This document shows positions 15,392-24,205 of a stretch of 64,000 nt of DNA, in pieces; position 1 is the first letter of the stretch, and each line of letters begins with the position of its first letter. The stretch covers positions 1 through 64,000 of the forward strand of contig NZ_JAMGBF010000040.1 in the NCBI RefSeq assembly GCF_023516615.1. Reading direction: 5' to 3'. Below the pieces are notes generated by a model that did not search any database, had not been told where the DNA came from, and saw only the letters and a list, made by a program, of their open reading frames with translations. The position numbers and the translations under genes are program-made. The stretch comes from Streptomyces panaciradicis (GTDB lineage: Bacteria > Actinomycetota > Actinomycetes > Streptomycetales > Streptomycetaceae).

Positions 15392-18300
15392 TTGCTGCCC
15401 GCACACCGGCTGATGGTCGCTCATGCAGCCGTGGTCGCGGCGGCCACGACCCTGTACGTGACGGTGCCCGCGGCACGCACTCCGGCGTGGGCGGTCATCG
15501 GTGTCGCGGGCGTGGCCGCGGTACTGACCGGTGTTCGTGTCCACCGGCCCGCCCATCGCTGGCCGTGGTGGCTGCTGGCCGCCGGCCTGCTGACGTTCAT
15601 CGCGGGCGACACGTACTACAACGTCGTCGAGCAGTACTTCCACGCCTCCAACCCCTTCCCCTCCCCCGCGGACGCCTGCTACCTGGCCACCTACCCGCTC
15701 TTCGCGGCCGGGCTGTACGGACTGGTGCGCTACCGCTGGTCGGGGCACGACCTGCCCAGCCTGCTCGACGCGCTGATCCTCACCGCGGGGCTCGCGCTGC
15801 CGGTGTGGCTCTACCTGGGGCAACCGCTCACCGAGGTGGACGGCCGCAGCTGGCAGCAGCAGTCCATCAGCGTCGCCTACCCCCTCGGGGACATCCTGGT
15901 GCTGGCACTGCTGGCCCGGCTGCTCACCCCCAGCCCGGTGCAGGCACGCAACCGCTCTGTGCAACTACTGGGGGTCGGCACGCTGACGCTGCTCGGCTTC
16001 GACATCGTGTACGGCATCCTGCAGCTCAACGACACCTGGCAGGTCGGCACGGCCCTCGACCTCGGGTGGATCGTCTTCTACACCGCCTGGGGCCAGGCCG
16101 CGCTGCACCCGTCCATGGTGGAGCTGACGACGGCGGCACCCCGGCACCGGTCGGTGCCGGCCCCCGGTCGCCGCCTGGTCATGCTGGCCTCGGCGACCTT
16201 GATCGCCCCAGCGATCCTGTTCTACGAGGGGCTGACCGGGTCGGCCGGGGACGCCGCGGTGATCGCCGCCTTCTCCGCTCTGCTGTTCCTGCTCGTGATC
16301 TTCCGGCTCGGCGGGATGATCGCGGCCCACCGCGGCACCGTGGCGCGGGAGCTGACGCTGCGCAACGCCGCCGTCTCACTCGTCTCCGCGGCCCGCCAGG
16401 AGGAGGTCGCCCGGGCCTGCGCCACGGCCGTCGGCCATCTGCTGGGCACCATGGCGGACCACCGGACCCTGCTGCTCCCGGCCGAGCGGGCCGCCGCCCT
16501 GGCGCCCCACCACGGGCACCTCGTCGCCGCCCGGGACCTCGGCGTCGACGCCGAGCTGGAGCCGTCCGCCACCGTCCTGGTCTGCCTGATGATCCCGCCG
16601 GACCGCCCCTACGGCGACGTCCCCGGCGTCCTGCTGGTCGACGGACCGGCCGGGCAACTGACCGAGACCCGCGGCTCGCTGGAGATCCTCGCCTCGCACG
16701 CGGGCCTGGCCCTGGAACGCATCGTGCTGCGCCAGGAGATCGTGCGCCGGGAGAACGAGGCGTACTTCCGCACGCTGGTGCGCAACACCTCGGACGTGAT
16801 CCTCATCGTCGAGGACGACGACACCATCCGGTACGCCAGCCCGTCCGCCGCGACCGTCTTCGGCACCGCCGACCTGGTCGGCGTCCCGCTGCCCGAGCTG
16901 GTCGACCCGCGGGAGCGGCAGCGCGCCGCCCGGGAGCTGGCGGCCGTGCGGACGGCGGGACCGCGGGCCACCCACGACCACTGGTGGGTCAGGCACCGGG
17001 CGGGCCGGGTCGAGGTGGAGGTGCGGTGCAACGACTTCCGGGACGAGCGGACCGTGGGCGGCCTGGTGGTCACCCTGCGCGACGTGACGGAGCAACGCCG
17101 GCTGGAGCACGAGCTGACCCAGCGGGCCTTCCACGACTCGCTCACCGGCCTGCCCAACCGCACGCTGCTGCTGGAGCGGATCGAGCGGGCCCTGCTGCGC
17201 GGGCGGCGCGAGTCGTCCCTGACCTGTCTGCTCTTCGTCGACCTCGACGACTTCAAGCAGGTCAACGACACGCTCGGGCACTCGGCCGGCGACCGTCTGC
17301 TGGTGGCCGTCGGCGACCGGCTGTCCAAGACGCTGCGGCGCAGCGACACCGCCGCCCGGCTCGGCGGCGACGAGTTCGCCGTCCTGATGGAGGACGCCCG
17401 CGAACCGCTGGACGCCGAGCTGCTGGCCGCTCAGGTGATCCAGACGCTGACCCGGCCGTTCCCCCTCGAAGAGGAGTCGGTCACCGTCTCCGCCAGCATC
17501 GGGGTGGCCACGGCCCGTGACAGCATCGACGCGGAGGAACTGCTCGGCCACGCCGACCTCGCGCTGTACGCGGCCAAGGCGGCCGGGAAGCGGCAGTGGC
17601 GGCGCTTCCGTCCCCTGCTGCACACCCGCATGGTCGAGCGGCACGACCTGCAGAACCGGCTCGCGCGGGCGGTCGCCGGCAAGGAGTTCACCCTGCGCTA
17701 CCAGCCGGTGGTGGACATCAAGGCGGGCGAGGTCGTCGGCTTCGAGGCGCTGGTGCGCTGGCCGCAGGCCCCGCCCCGGCCCATGCCGCCGGAGCAGTTC
17801 ATCTCGCTGGCCGAGGAGACCGGGCACATCGGGACGCTGGGCTCGTGGGTGCTGGAGAACGCCGTCAACGACATCTCCGCCCTGCAACGGCTGCCGGGCC
17901 CCGCCGCGGCGCCGTACGTCAGTGTCAACGTCTCCGCCCGGCAGTTCCGTGACGCCGGGTTCGTCGACCAGGTCGGCGAGGCCCTGCGCACGCCCGGACT
18001 CGCCCCGGGGTCGCTGCAGCTGGAGCTCACCGAGACCGTGCTGCTGCGGCGCGACACCCAGATCCAGGGCATGCTGCGGGCGCTGAAGGAACTGGGCGTG
18101 CAGATCGCGGTCGACGACTTCGGCACCGGCTTCTCCTCGCTGCGCTACCTGCGGGACTTCCCCATCGACGTACTGAAGATCGACAAGACGTTCATCGACG
18201 ACATCACCCGCGACGCCCAGCAGGTCGCGCTGGTCGAGGGCATCGTGCGGATCGCCGACACCCTGGGGCTGCAGGTGATCGCCGAGGGCATCGAGGAGCC

Positions 18301-19699
18301 GGCGCAGCGCGATCTGCTGGCGGGGATGGGGTGCCGGTTCGGTCAGGGCTATCTGTTCGCCCGCCCGATGACGGTCGAGCAGAGCGAGCGGGTGCTGCGT
18401 CGCAGCGGCAGCGGCCGGTTCGTCGAGGCCGACTCGGATGCGAAGCCGGCGCCCGCCGCCGACGCCCGCTCCGCGCACCGGCGACAGGCTGCCCGCACCG
18501 CGGGCCTGGAGCGCCTGCGGCGGACCAGCCCGATGAGCGACGCGGTCCTGGACGAGGTGCGGGGCCGGCACATCCGCAGCGGCGACGACTGGCTGATCGA
18601 CTTCGCCTCCTGCAACTACCTCGGCCTCGACTGGGACCCGGAGGTCATCGACGCCGTGGACCCCGCGTTGCGGCGCTGGGGCACCCACCCCAGCTGGTCC
18701 CGTCTGCTGGGCAGCCCCCGGCTGTACCCCGACATCGAGGAACGGCTGGCCGCCCTGCTCGGCGCCCCGGACACGCTGCTGCTGCCGACGCTGACCCTGA
18801 TCCACACCTCGGTGATCCCAGTACTCGCCGACGGCGGCCATGTCTTCGTCGAGGCGACGGCACACCGGACGATCTACGACGGCTGCGTCGTCGCCCGCGG
18901 CGAGGGCGCCACCCTGCACCGTTTCCACGCCGAGCGCCCCGAGGAGCTGGCGGGGCTGCTGGCCTCGGTGCCCACGGGGCTGCCCCGGCTGGTGTGCATG
19001 GACGGCGTCGACAGCATGAGCGGCAACATCCCCGACCTGCCCGCGCTGGCCGCGGTGTGCCGCGCGGCGGGGGCGACCCTGTACATCGACGACGCGCACG
19101 GGTTCGGGGTGATCGGGGAGCGCGGGCCGCGGGAGCCGTGCCCGTACGGAATGCGCGGCAACGGGGTGGTGCGGCACACCGGGGAGTCGTACGAGGGGAT
19201 CGTGCTCACCGGCGGCTTCTCCAAGGCGTACTCGTCGCTGCTCGCCTTCCTCGCGCTGCCGACCGGGATGAAGAACCGGCTGAAGACGGCGGCGGCCCCC
19301 TATCTGTACTCGGGGCCCTCCCCCACGGCGTCCCTGGCGACGGTGCTGGCCGGCCTGGACGTCAACGACAGGCGCGGGGACGCGCTGCGCGCGGATCTGT
19401 ACCGCAGGACGGTCCGGGTGCTGGACCACCTGGACGTGCTGGGCGTGGAGACCCTCAACCGGGACCGGCTGCCGATCATCGAGATCCCGCTGGTGGACGC
19501 GGACGACCTGGACGCGGTCGCGGCGTTCCTGTGGGAGGAGGGCATCTACGTGACGCTGGCCGCGCATCCCCTCGTCCCGCGCGACCGGGTCGGGTTCCGC
19601 GTCCAGGTCACGGCGCTGAACTCGGACGACGACATCGAGCGGCTCAACGGGACGCTGACCCGGCTGGCCGCCCGTTTCCCGCTGCGGCCGAAGGGCTGA
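15392..19699 (+). CDS. Membrane PAS-GGDEF-EAL protein fused to an alpha-oxoamine synthase-like PLP enzyme
   Basis: About 1435 aa in one open frame. Residues 5-300: seven to eight membrane helices, like the sensor part of actinobacterial RmdA/RmdB-type proteins. 330-455: GAF-like. 460-565: PAS. 570-745: GGDEF at 658-662 with the inhibitory I-site R649-x-x-D652, so diguanylate cyclase motifs are intact. 760-1005: EAL at 785-787 with DDFGTG and AEGIEE, so phosphodiesterase motifs are intact. After a 35-residue linker, residues about 1040-1435 match 8-amino-7-oxononanoate, KBL, CqsA and serine palmitoyltransferase enzymes: CNYLGL, the PLP contact D1233-DAH1236, and the Schiff-base lysine K1278 in GGFSKAYSS. 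I know of no described protein with this order. A methyltransferase follows 5 nt later. A c-di-GMP-linked aminoketone synthase is inferred. Confidence 0.93.
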   Translation: MLPAHRLMVAHAAVVAAATTLYVTVPAARTPAWAVIGVAGVAAVLTGVRVHRPAHRWPWWLLAAGLLTFIAGDTYYNVVEQYFHASNPFPSPADACYLATYPLFAAGLYGLVRYRWSGHDLPSLLDALILTAGLALPVWLYLGQPLTEVDGRSWQQQSISVAYPLGDILVLALLARLLTPSPVQARNRSVQLLGVGTLTLLGFDIVYGILQLNDTWQVGTALDLGWIVFYTAWGQAALHPSMVELTTAAPRHRSVPAPGRRLVMLASATLIAPAILFYEGLTGSAGDAAVIAAFSALLFLLVIFRLGGMIAAHRGTVARELTLRNAAVSLVSAARQEEVARACATAVGHLLGTMADHRTLLLPAERAAALAPHHGHLVAARDLGVDAELEPSATVLVCLMIPPDRPYGDVPGVLLVDGPAGQLTETRGSLEILASHAGLALERIVLRQEIVRRENEAYFRTLVRNTSDVILIVEDDDTIRYASPSAATVFGTADLVGVPLPELVDPRERQRAARELAAVRTAGPRATHDHWWVRHRAGRVEVEVRCNDFRDERTVGGLVVTLRDVTEQRRLEHELTQRAFHDSLTGLPNRTLLLERIERALLRGRRESSLTCLLFVDLDDFKQVNDTLGHSAGDRLLVAVGDRLSKTLRRSDTAARLGGDEFAVLMEDAREPLDAELLAAQVIQTLTRPFPLEEESVTVSASIGVATARDSIDAEELLGHADLALYAAKAAGKRQWRRFRPLLHTRMVERHDLQNRLARAVAGKEFTLRYQPVVDIKAGEVVGFEALVRWPQAPPRPMPPEQFISLAEETGHIGTLGSWVLENAVNDISALQRLPGPAAAPYVSVNVSARQFRDAGFVDQVGEALRTPGLAPGSLQLELTETVLLRRDTQIQGMLRALKELGVQIAVDDFGTGFSSLRYLRDFPIDVLKIDKTFIDDITRDAQQVALVEGIVRIADTLGLQVIAEGIEEPAQRDLLAGMGCRFGQGYLFARPMTVEQSERVLRRSGSGRFVEADSDAKPAPAADARSAHRRQAARTAGLERLRRTSPMSDAVLDEVRGRHIRSGDDWLIDFASCNYLGLDWDPEVIDAVDPALRRWGTHPSWSRLLGSPRLYPDIEERLAALLGAPDTLLLPTLTLIHTSVIPVLADGGHVFVEATAHRTIYDGCVVARGEGATLHRFHAERPEELAGLLASVPTGLPRLVCMDGVDSMSGNIPDLPALAAVCRAAGATLYIDDAHGFGVIGERGPREPCPYGMRGNGVVRHTGESYEGIVLTGGFSKAYSSLLAFLALPTGMKNRLKTAAAPYLYSGPSPTASLATVLAGLDVNDRRGDALRADLYRRTVRVLDHLDVLGVETLNRDRLPIIEIPLVDADDLDAVAAFLWEEGIYVTLAAHPLVPRDRVGFRVQVTALNSDDDIERLNGTLTRLAARFPLRPKG

Positions 19700-19704
19700 G
19701 GGCG

Positions 19705-20451
19705 ATGACGACGCACAACGACGACGTGGACTGGGACCGCTGGCCGGTGGCGGACTACCTCGCGGAGAACTACCGCGACCTGCATCCGTCCGACGCGGCG
19801 GTCATCGCCCACCACTCCGCCTTCTACCGGCGTATCCCGCCGAGGTCCCTGGACCGCTCGGTCGAGTTCGGGGCCGGTCCCAACCTCTACCCGCTGATCC
19901 TCGCGGCCGCCGCGAGCCGCCGTATCGACGCCGTCGAGGCGGGGGCCGGCAACGTCGCCTACCTGGAGCGGCAGATCCTCTGCGGGCCGGACGCCAGCTG
20001 GCTGCCGTTCCACGCGCTGTGCCGCCGCCTCAACCCCGACCTGCCCGCCACCCTGGCCGGGGCGCTGGCGGACGTCCACGTCGTCCACGCCGACGTGCGC
20101 GAGCTCACTCCCGGCGGGTACGACCTGGCGTCGATGCACTTCGTCGCCGAGGGCGCCACCGAGGACCGCGCGGAGTTCGCCGCCTTCTGCCGGGCCTTCG
20201 CGCGCTGCGTCGTCCCGGGCGGGCTGCTCGTGGCCGCGTTCATGGAGAACCTGCCCACCTACCGCATCGGCCCGGCCTCGCGCTGGCCGGGCTGCCCGGT
20301 GGACCCCGAGACGGTCACGGGAGTGTTCACCCCGCTGACCCACGAGCTGAACGTCACCCACATCGACCCCGACCCGACCCTGCCCGCCTACGGCGACTCC
20401 GGAATGGTCCTCCTGACGGCCCGGACGCGACAACCGTCACCGGGCCGGTGA
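19705..20451 (+). CDS. SAM-dependent methyltransferase, NNMT/PNMT/TEMT-like
   Basis: 248 aa. The N-terminal DWDRWPVADYLAENYRDLHP resembles the opening of nicotinamide- and phenylethanolamine-N-methyltransferases (Y-L-x-x-N/Y-Y pattern). A SAM-binding GAGPNLYPLILAA loop and an acidic strand end (DAVEAGAGNVAYLE) follow, so a small-amine or small-heteroatom methyl acceptor is plausible. It starts 5 nt after the stop codon of the fusion gene, with GAGGG overlapping the junction, so translation is probably coupled. In context it may methylate the product of the oxoamine synthase domain. An aminopropyl or other SAM use cannot be excluded. Confidence 0.85.
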   Translation: MTTHNDDVDWDRWPVADYLAENYRDLHPSDAAVIAHHSAFYRRIPPRSLDRSVEFGAGPNLYPLILAAAASRRIDAVEAGAGNVAYLERQILCGPDASWLPFHALCRRLNPDLPATLAGALADVHVVHADVRELTPGGYDLASMHFVAEGATEDRAEFAAFCRAFARCVVPGGLLVAAFMENLPTYRIGPASRWPGCPVDPETVTGVFTPLTHELNVTHIDPDPTLPAYGDSGMVLLTARTRQPSPGR

Positions 20452-20544
20452 CGCCGGGACGGGGCGGCCGGGCACCGGCACGGGGTCCCGCCGGCCCCCG
20501 GAGACAGGAGATGCGGCCCGGCCCGCGGGTGCGGGTCGTGGTCC

Positions 20545-21200
20545 CAAGGGCGTCGGGGCGGCCGGGGGACGCCTGGGGCGGCAAAGCCGTCGGGGGGACG
20601 CCGAGGGCGTGTGAAGCAGTCCGGGGGATGCCGAGGACACGGCGAAGACGTCAGGCACTGCCAAGGGCACGGCGAAGCCGTCGGGGGGACACCGAGGGCG
20701 GGCCGACGCGGTCCGGGGATGCCGAGGACACGGCGAGAAGGTCAGGCGCCGCCAAGCGCACGGCGAAGAGGACCGGAGACGCCAAGGGCACGGGAGAACG
20801 TCAGGCGCCGCCAAGCGCACGGCGAAGAGGACCGGAGACGCCAAGGGCACGGGAGAACGTCAGGCGCCGCCAAGCGCACGGCGAAGAGGACCGGAGACGC
20901 CAAGGGCACGGGAGAACGTCAGGCGCCGCCAAGCGCACGGCGAAGAGGACCGGAGGACGCCAAGGGCACGGGAGAACGTCAGGCGCCGCCAAGGGAACGG
21001 CGTAGCCCAGAGACGCCGAAGGCGGGACGAACAGTCGGGCGACGCCAAGGACGCGACGAGGCGGCCCGCGGACACCAGAGCGGCACGCCCAAGCCGCCGG
21101 GCGACGCCAAGGGCGTGACGAGGGGGCCACGGACACCAAAGAGGCACGCCCAAGCCGCCGAACGACGCCGAGGGTACGGCAGGTCCCGGGGTTCCGCTTG
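20545..21200. repeat. About 30-bp minisatellite array with a 59-bp higher-order repeat
   Basis: Degenerate tandem repeat of a 29-31-bp unit with the core GCCAAGGGCACGGCGAA. From about 20730 to 21000 the array becomes a regular 59-bp dimer (30 plus 29) repeated four times almost without change; the marker GGCGAAGAG recurs at 20762, 20821, 20880 and 20939. The outer units are diverged. About 22 units fill the 836-bp gap between the methyltransferase and peptidase genes. There are no unique spacers, so it is not CRISPR. Together with the 17-bp array it flanks the deaminase/fusion/methyltransferase module. Confidence 0.9.
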
Positions 21201-21287
21201 CCCGGAGGCGAGGGGCGTGGGGGCCGCCTATCGTGAGCGAGGGCGCCGTTTCCCGCCGGTCCGCTGCGGGCGCCCTGGGAGGCATCG

Positions 21288-22862
21288 ATGCTGGCCAAGC
21301 CGACGACGCGGTCCGCCCTGCGGCGCTGCGCGGTCACCGGAGCCGCCGCATTGGCCCTGCTCGCCGCGGGGTTGCCGGCGGCGACCGCGGACGGAACCGG
21401 ACCGGACCTGTCACGCTTCTACCGGCAGAAGATCGTCTGGTCCAGGTGCAAGGGCGCGGACGCGCCCAAGGACCTGCAGTGCGGCACGGTGACGGTCCCG
21501 CTCGACTACACCAGGCCGCGGGCGGGCACGCTCGACCTGGCGCTGGCCCGCTACCGCGCGACGGCGAAGAAGAAGCGCGGTTCGGTGGTGCTGAACTTCG
21601 GCGGGCCGGGCGGCTCCGGGGTGAGCGAACTCGCCGCCGGTGGCGACGACTTCATGGGCCTGACCGACGAGTACGACGTGGTGTCCTTCGACCCGCGCGG
21701 CGTCGGCAGGTCCTCCCCGGTCAGCTGCGGCGACGACTCCGACGCGCTCGCCGCGGTGACGGACGACAACGCCGACCTCGGCCATCCGCAGGACGTGCTG
21801 CGGCGGTTGAAGGCGGCGGCCGAGCAGTGCGCGCGGCACTCCGGGCCGGTGCTCCCCCACATCGGCACGGTGAACGCCGCCCGCGACCTGGACGTGATAC
21901 GCAAGGCGCTCGGCGACAAGAAGCTCAACTACCTCGGTTTCTCCTACGGAACACGGCTCGGCGCGGTGTACGCCGCCCAGTTCCCCAAGAAGGTGGGCCG
22001 CCTGGTGCTCGACGGGGTGGACACGCTGACCGAGCCGATGGCGGAGCAGGGCATCGCGGGCGCCGAGGGCCAGCAGACGGCCCTGGAGGACTTCATCACC
22101 TGGTGCGTGAAGGACATCGCCTGCCCCTTCGGCCAGGACGCGCGCGACGCGCGGGAGCAGGTCGTGCAGTTGGTCGACTCGCTCGACCGGGACCCGGTGC
22201 CGGGCGATCTGGGCGGCGAGTTCACCGGCCAGGACCTGGTGGGCGCGATCGGGCAGGCGCTGTACAGCAGGCAGCTGTGGCCCTCTTTGGAGCGCGCCCT
22301 CGCCCAGCTCGTCGAGGACGGTGACACACGCGGCGTGATGAACTTCGCGACCGGCGGGGCCCGGCCGTTCCGGTCGGAGGGCGACGGCGGGCTGGTCGAC
22401 GAGGACGAGGTGCCGCTGGACAACCTGCCCGCGGCGCTGATGGCGATCGACTGCGCGGACGACCCCGACCGCCCCGGAGCCGACCGGATCGCCCAGGACC
22501 TGGGCCGGCTGCGCGCCGAGTACCAGCAGGCATCCCCGGTCTTCGGCCGCTACCGGCTCACCGAGCTGCTGATGTGCTACGGCCGGCCCAAGGGCACCGA
22601 CTTCATCCGCGAGAAGGTGCGCGACGTGCACAGCGCCAAGATGCTGCTCGTGGGCACCCGGGGCGACCCCGCCACGCCGTACCGCTGGACCGTGGAGACG
22701 GCCGCGCGGCTCGGCTCCTCGGCCGTGGTCCTCGACAACAAGGGCGAGGGGCACACCGGTTACGCCTCCTCCAAGTGCGTGCACGAGAAGGTCGACGACT
22801 TCTTCCTGTACGGCTCCCTGCCGCCGAACGGCAGCTCGTGCGGTCCGGAGGAGGAGGACTGA
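21288..22862 (+). CDS. Secreted S33-type tripeptidyl aminopeptidase-like hydrolase
   Basis: 524 aa. A signal peptide ends near TAD at residue 35. The alpha/beta hydrolase core has FGGPGGSG (oxyanion region), nucleophile S219 in GFSYGTRLG, a late acid in LVGTRGDPATPY and histidine in KGEGHTGYASSKC. The mature size and CX-rich ending match Streptomyces tripeptidyl aminopeptidases (Tap/SlpD/SlpE type) that remove N-terminal peptides from secreted proteins. The next gene is convergent with a 1-nt gap. It begins about 88 bp after the 30-bp array. Confidence 0.92.
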   Translation: MLAKPTTRSALRRCAVTGAAALALLAAGLPAATADGTGPDLSRFYRQKIVWSRCKGADAPKDLQCGTVTVPLDYTRPRAGTLDLALARYRATAKKKRGSVVLNFGGPGGSGVSELAAGGDDFMGLTDEYDVVSFDPRGVGRSSPVSCGDDSDALAAVTDDNADLGHPQDVLRRLKAAAEQCARHSGPVLPHIGTVNAARDLDVIRKALGDKKLNYLGFSYGTRLGAVYAAQFPKKVGRLVLDGVDTLTEPMAEQGIAGAEGQQTALEDFITWCVKDIACPFGQDARDAREQVVQLVDSLDRDPVPGDLGGEFTGQDLVGAIGQALYSRQLWPSLERALAQLVEDGDTRGVMNFATGGARPFRSEGDGGLVDEDEVPLDNLPAALMAIDCADDPDRPGADRIAQDLGRLRAEYQQASPVFGRYRLTELLMCYGRPKGTDFIREKVRDVHSAKMLLVGTRGDPATPYRWTVETAARLGSSAVVLDNKGEGHTGYASSKCVHEKVDDFFLYGSLPPNGSSCGPEEED

Positions 22863-22863
22863 G

Positions 22864-23292
22864 TCAGGCCTCCCAGTCGTAGGCGAGGCGGTGCAGGGCC
22901 GCGGCGGTCGCCACGAAGCCGTCCTCGCCCAGCAGTTGGCGCAGCTGGGCGTTGAAGCGGTCGATCTCCGGGCGCGCGGCTCGCAGGGCGTCCGCTCCGG
23001 CGTCGGTCAGCTCCAGCACGACGGCCCGGTGCTGGCTCGGGTGGGCCCGCTTGGACAGCAGCCCGGCCATGGTGAGGCGGCCGACGAGCGCCGTGACGGC
23101 CGACTCGCGCAGACCGAGCACACCGGCCAGCTCCTGCTGCGTGGCACCGGGCCGGTCCTGTACGGCGAACAGGGCGCCGACCTGGGCGGTGGTGACGCCG
23201 GCGACGGCGAGGCAGCGCCGGTCCACCGCGGTGCGCAGACGGTGCGCCGCCCGCTGCAGCAGGAAGTACAGGCGCTGATCCGGCTCGGACAT
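22864..23292 (-). CDS. MarR-family transcriptional regulator
   Basis: 142 aa from the ATG at 23292. The winged helix is clear: TTAQVGALFAVQDRPGATQQELAGVLGLRESAVTALVGRL, then a basic wing (KRAHPSQHRAVVLELTDAG). It is divergent from a PaaI-like thioesterase gene, and the shared region holds a perfect 10-bp-arm palindrome that is probably its operator. The ligand is unknown; control of the thioesterase is likely by arrangement. Confidence 0.9.
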   Translation of the reverse strand: MSEPDQRLYFLLQRAAHRLRTAVDRRCLAVAGVTTAQVGALFAVQDRPGATQQELAGVLGLRESAVTALVGRLTMAGLLSKRAHPSQHRAVVLELTDAGADALRAARPEIDRFNAQLRQLLGEDGFVATAAALHRLAYDWEA

Positions 23293-23329
23293 GGGCCGAT
23301 CTTGACAGACACCGGGGACCCGCGCCACC

Positions 23330-23351
23330 CTCACTTCACTGGTGAAGTGAG
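23330..23351. promoter_or_regulatory. MarR-type palindromic operator
   Basis: Inverted repeat with perfect 10-bp arms CTCACTTCAC and GTGAAGTGAG separated by TG, between divergent genes starting at 23292 and 23371. One dimer site could control both. Confidence 0.8.
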
Positions 23352-23370
23352 ATGGAGGGCGGACGGCGCG

Positions 23371-23793
23371 ATGGACCTGGAACTGGCTCGCAAGGCCCTG
23401 GCCGAGCAGCCCTTCAGCAGGCTGCTGGGCACCCGGCTGACCGCCTGCGGGGACGGCACCGCCTCGCTGGAGCTGGACATCCGCGAGGAGTTGCTCCAGC
23501 AGTACGGCTTCGTGCACGGCGGAGTGCTCTCCTACCTGGCGGACAACACGCTGACGCTGGCCGCGGCCACGGTGGTGGGCGCCGGGGTGATCACGTCCGG
23601 GTTCACCATCGACTATCTGCGGCCGGCCACGGGCGCGGTGCTGCGCGCGGACGCCCAGGTGGTGCGGGCCGGCCGCACCCGTGTGGTGTGCCGCTGCGAC
23701 GTGACGACCGTGGACGGCGCCGGGGTGGCGACCTTGTGCGCCGTGGCCCAGGGGAACGTCGCGGTGACGGAGCCGCCGGACGGGGCCCGGTAG
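23371..23793 (+). CDS. PaaI-family hotdog-fold thioesterase
   Basis: 140 aa. The hotdog motif FVHGGVLSYLADNTL contains the HGG turn and the acidic residue used as catalytic base in PaaI-type acyl-CoA thioesterases. The following central strands (ITSGFTIDYLRPATGAVLRADAQVV) are typical. It hydrolyses acyl- or aryl-acyl-CoA of unknown chain. ATG chosen at 23371, where a weak GGAGGGC lies upstream. Regulated by the divergent MarR protein through the palindrome at 23330-23351. Confidence 0.9.
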   Translation: MDLELARKALAEQPFSRLLGTRLTACGDGTASLELDIREELLQQYGFVHGGVLSYLADNTLTLAAATVVGAGVITSGFTIDYLRPATGAVLRADAQVVRAGRTRVVCRCDVTTVDGAGVATLCAVAQGNVAVTEPPDGAR

Positions 23794-23802
23794 GCCCCTG
23801 CG

Positions 23803-24110
23803 TCAGAAGTCCACCGGATCGCGCACGATCGGGCACGTCATGCAGTGCCCGCGGCCGCGGCCCAGTTCGGCGCCGACGATGGTGATCACCTCGATGCCGG
23901 CCTTGCGCAGCAAGGGTGTTGGTGCGGGTGTTGAGGCAGTGGGTGAAGACGACGCCGGGCTCCAGAGCGACCGCATTGTTGCCGCTGTCCCACTGCTGCC
24001 GCTCTCGGAGGCGCAGGCGTCGCCGCCGGTCTCCACGTCCCGCAGCCCGGGCAGGCCGAGCGCCTTGGCGACGACGTCGACGACGTCGACGACGTGATGA
24101 GCACGTGCGG
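23803..24110 (-). pseudogene. Arginine deiminase remnant (C-terminal third, frameshifted)
   Basis: The minus strand encodes the C-terminal part of arginine deiminase: [20 protein letters not shown] and [11 protein letters not shown] in one frame (with the catalytic Cys region), preceded in another frame by [18 protein letters not shown] and NTRTNTL. The reading frame changes near 24015 and again near 23910, where an extra T seems inserted in the NTLLRK codons. The first two thirds of the roughly 410-aa enzyme are missing. It is a decaying gene, unless the shifts are sequencing errors; the missing N-terminus argues for a true remnant. It occupies most of the 422-bp gap between genes ending at 23793 and starting at 24216. 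Confidence 0.85.
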
Positions 24111-24205
24111 GAGCCGCCGTCCGGCGACTCGGGCGACGTCAACAATCAAATGCCCGTAATGCCCGGTCGAACCGCTCCCCATGCCCCACGGGCGAATCGG
24201 TCCTA

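Noticed and set aside
20545..21200. Coding region for a repetitive protein
   Set aside because: Several frames stay open because of the composition, but the 59-bp period is not a multiple of 3 and the frames read Arg/Ala/Gly-rich sequence with no domain.
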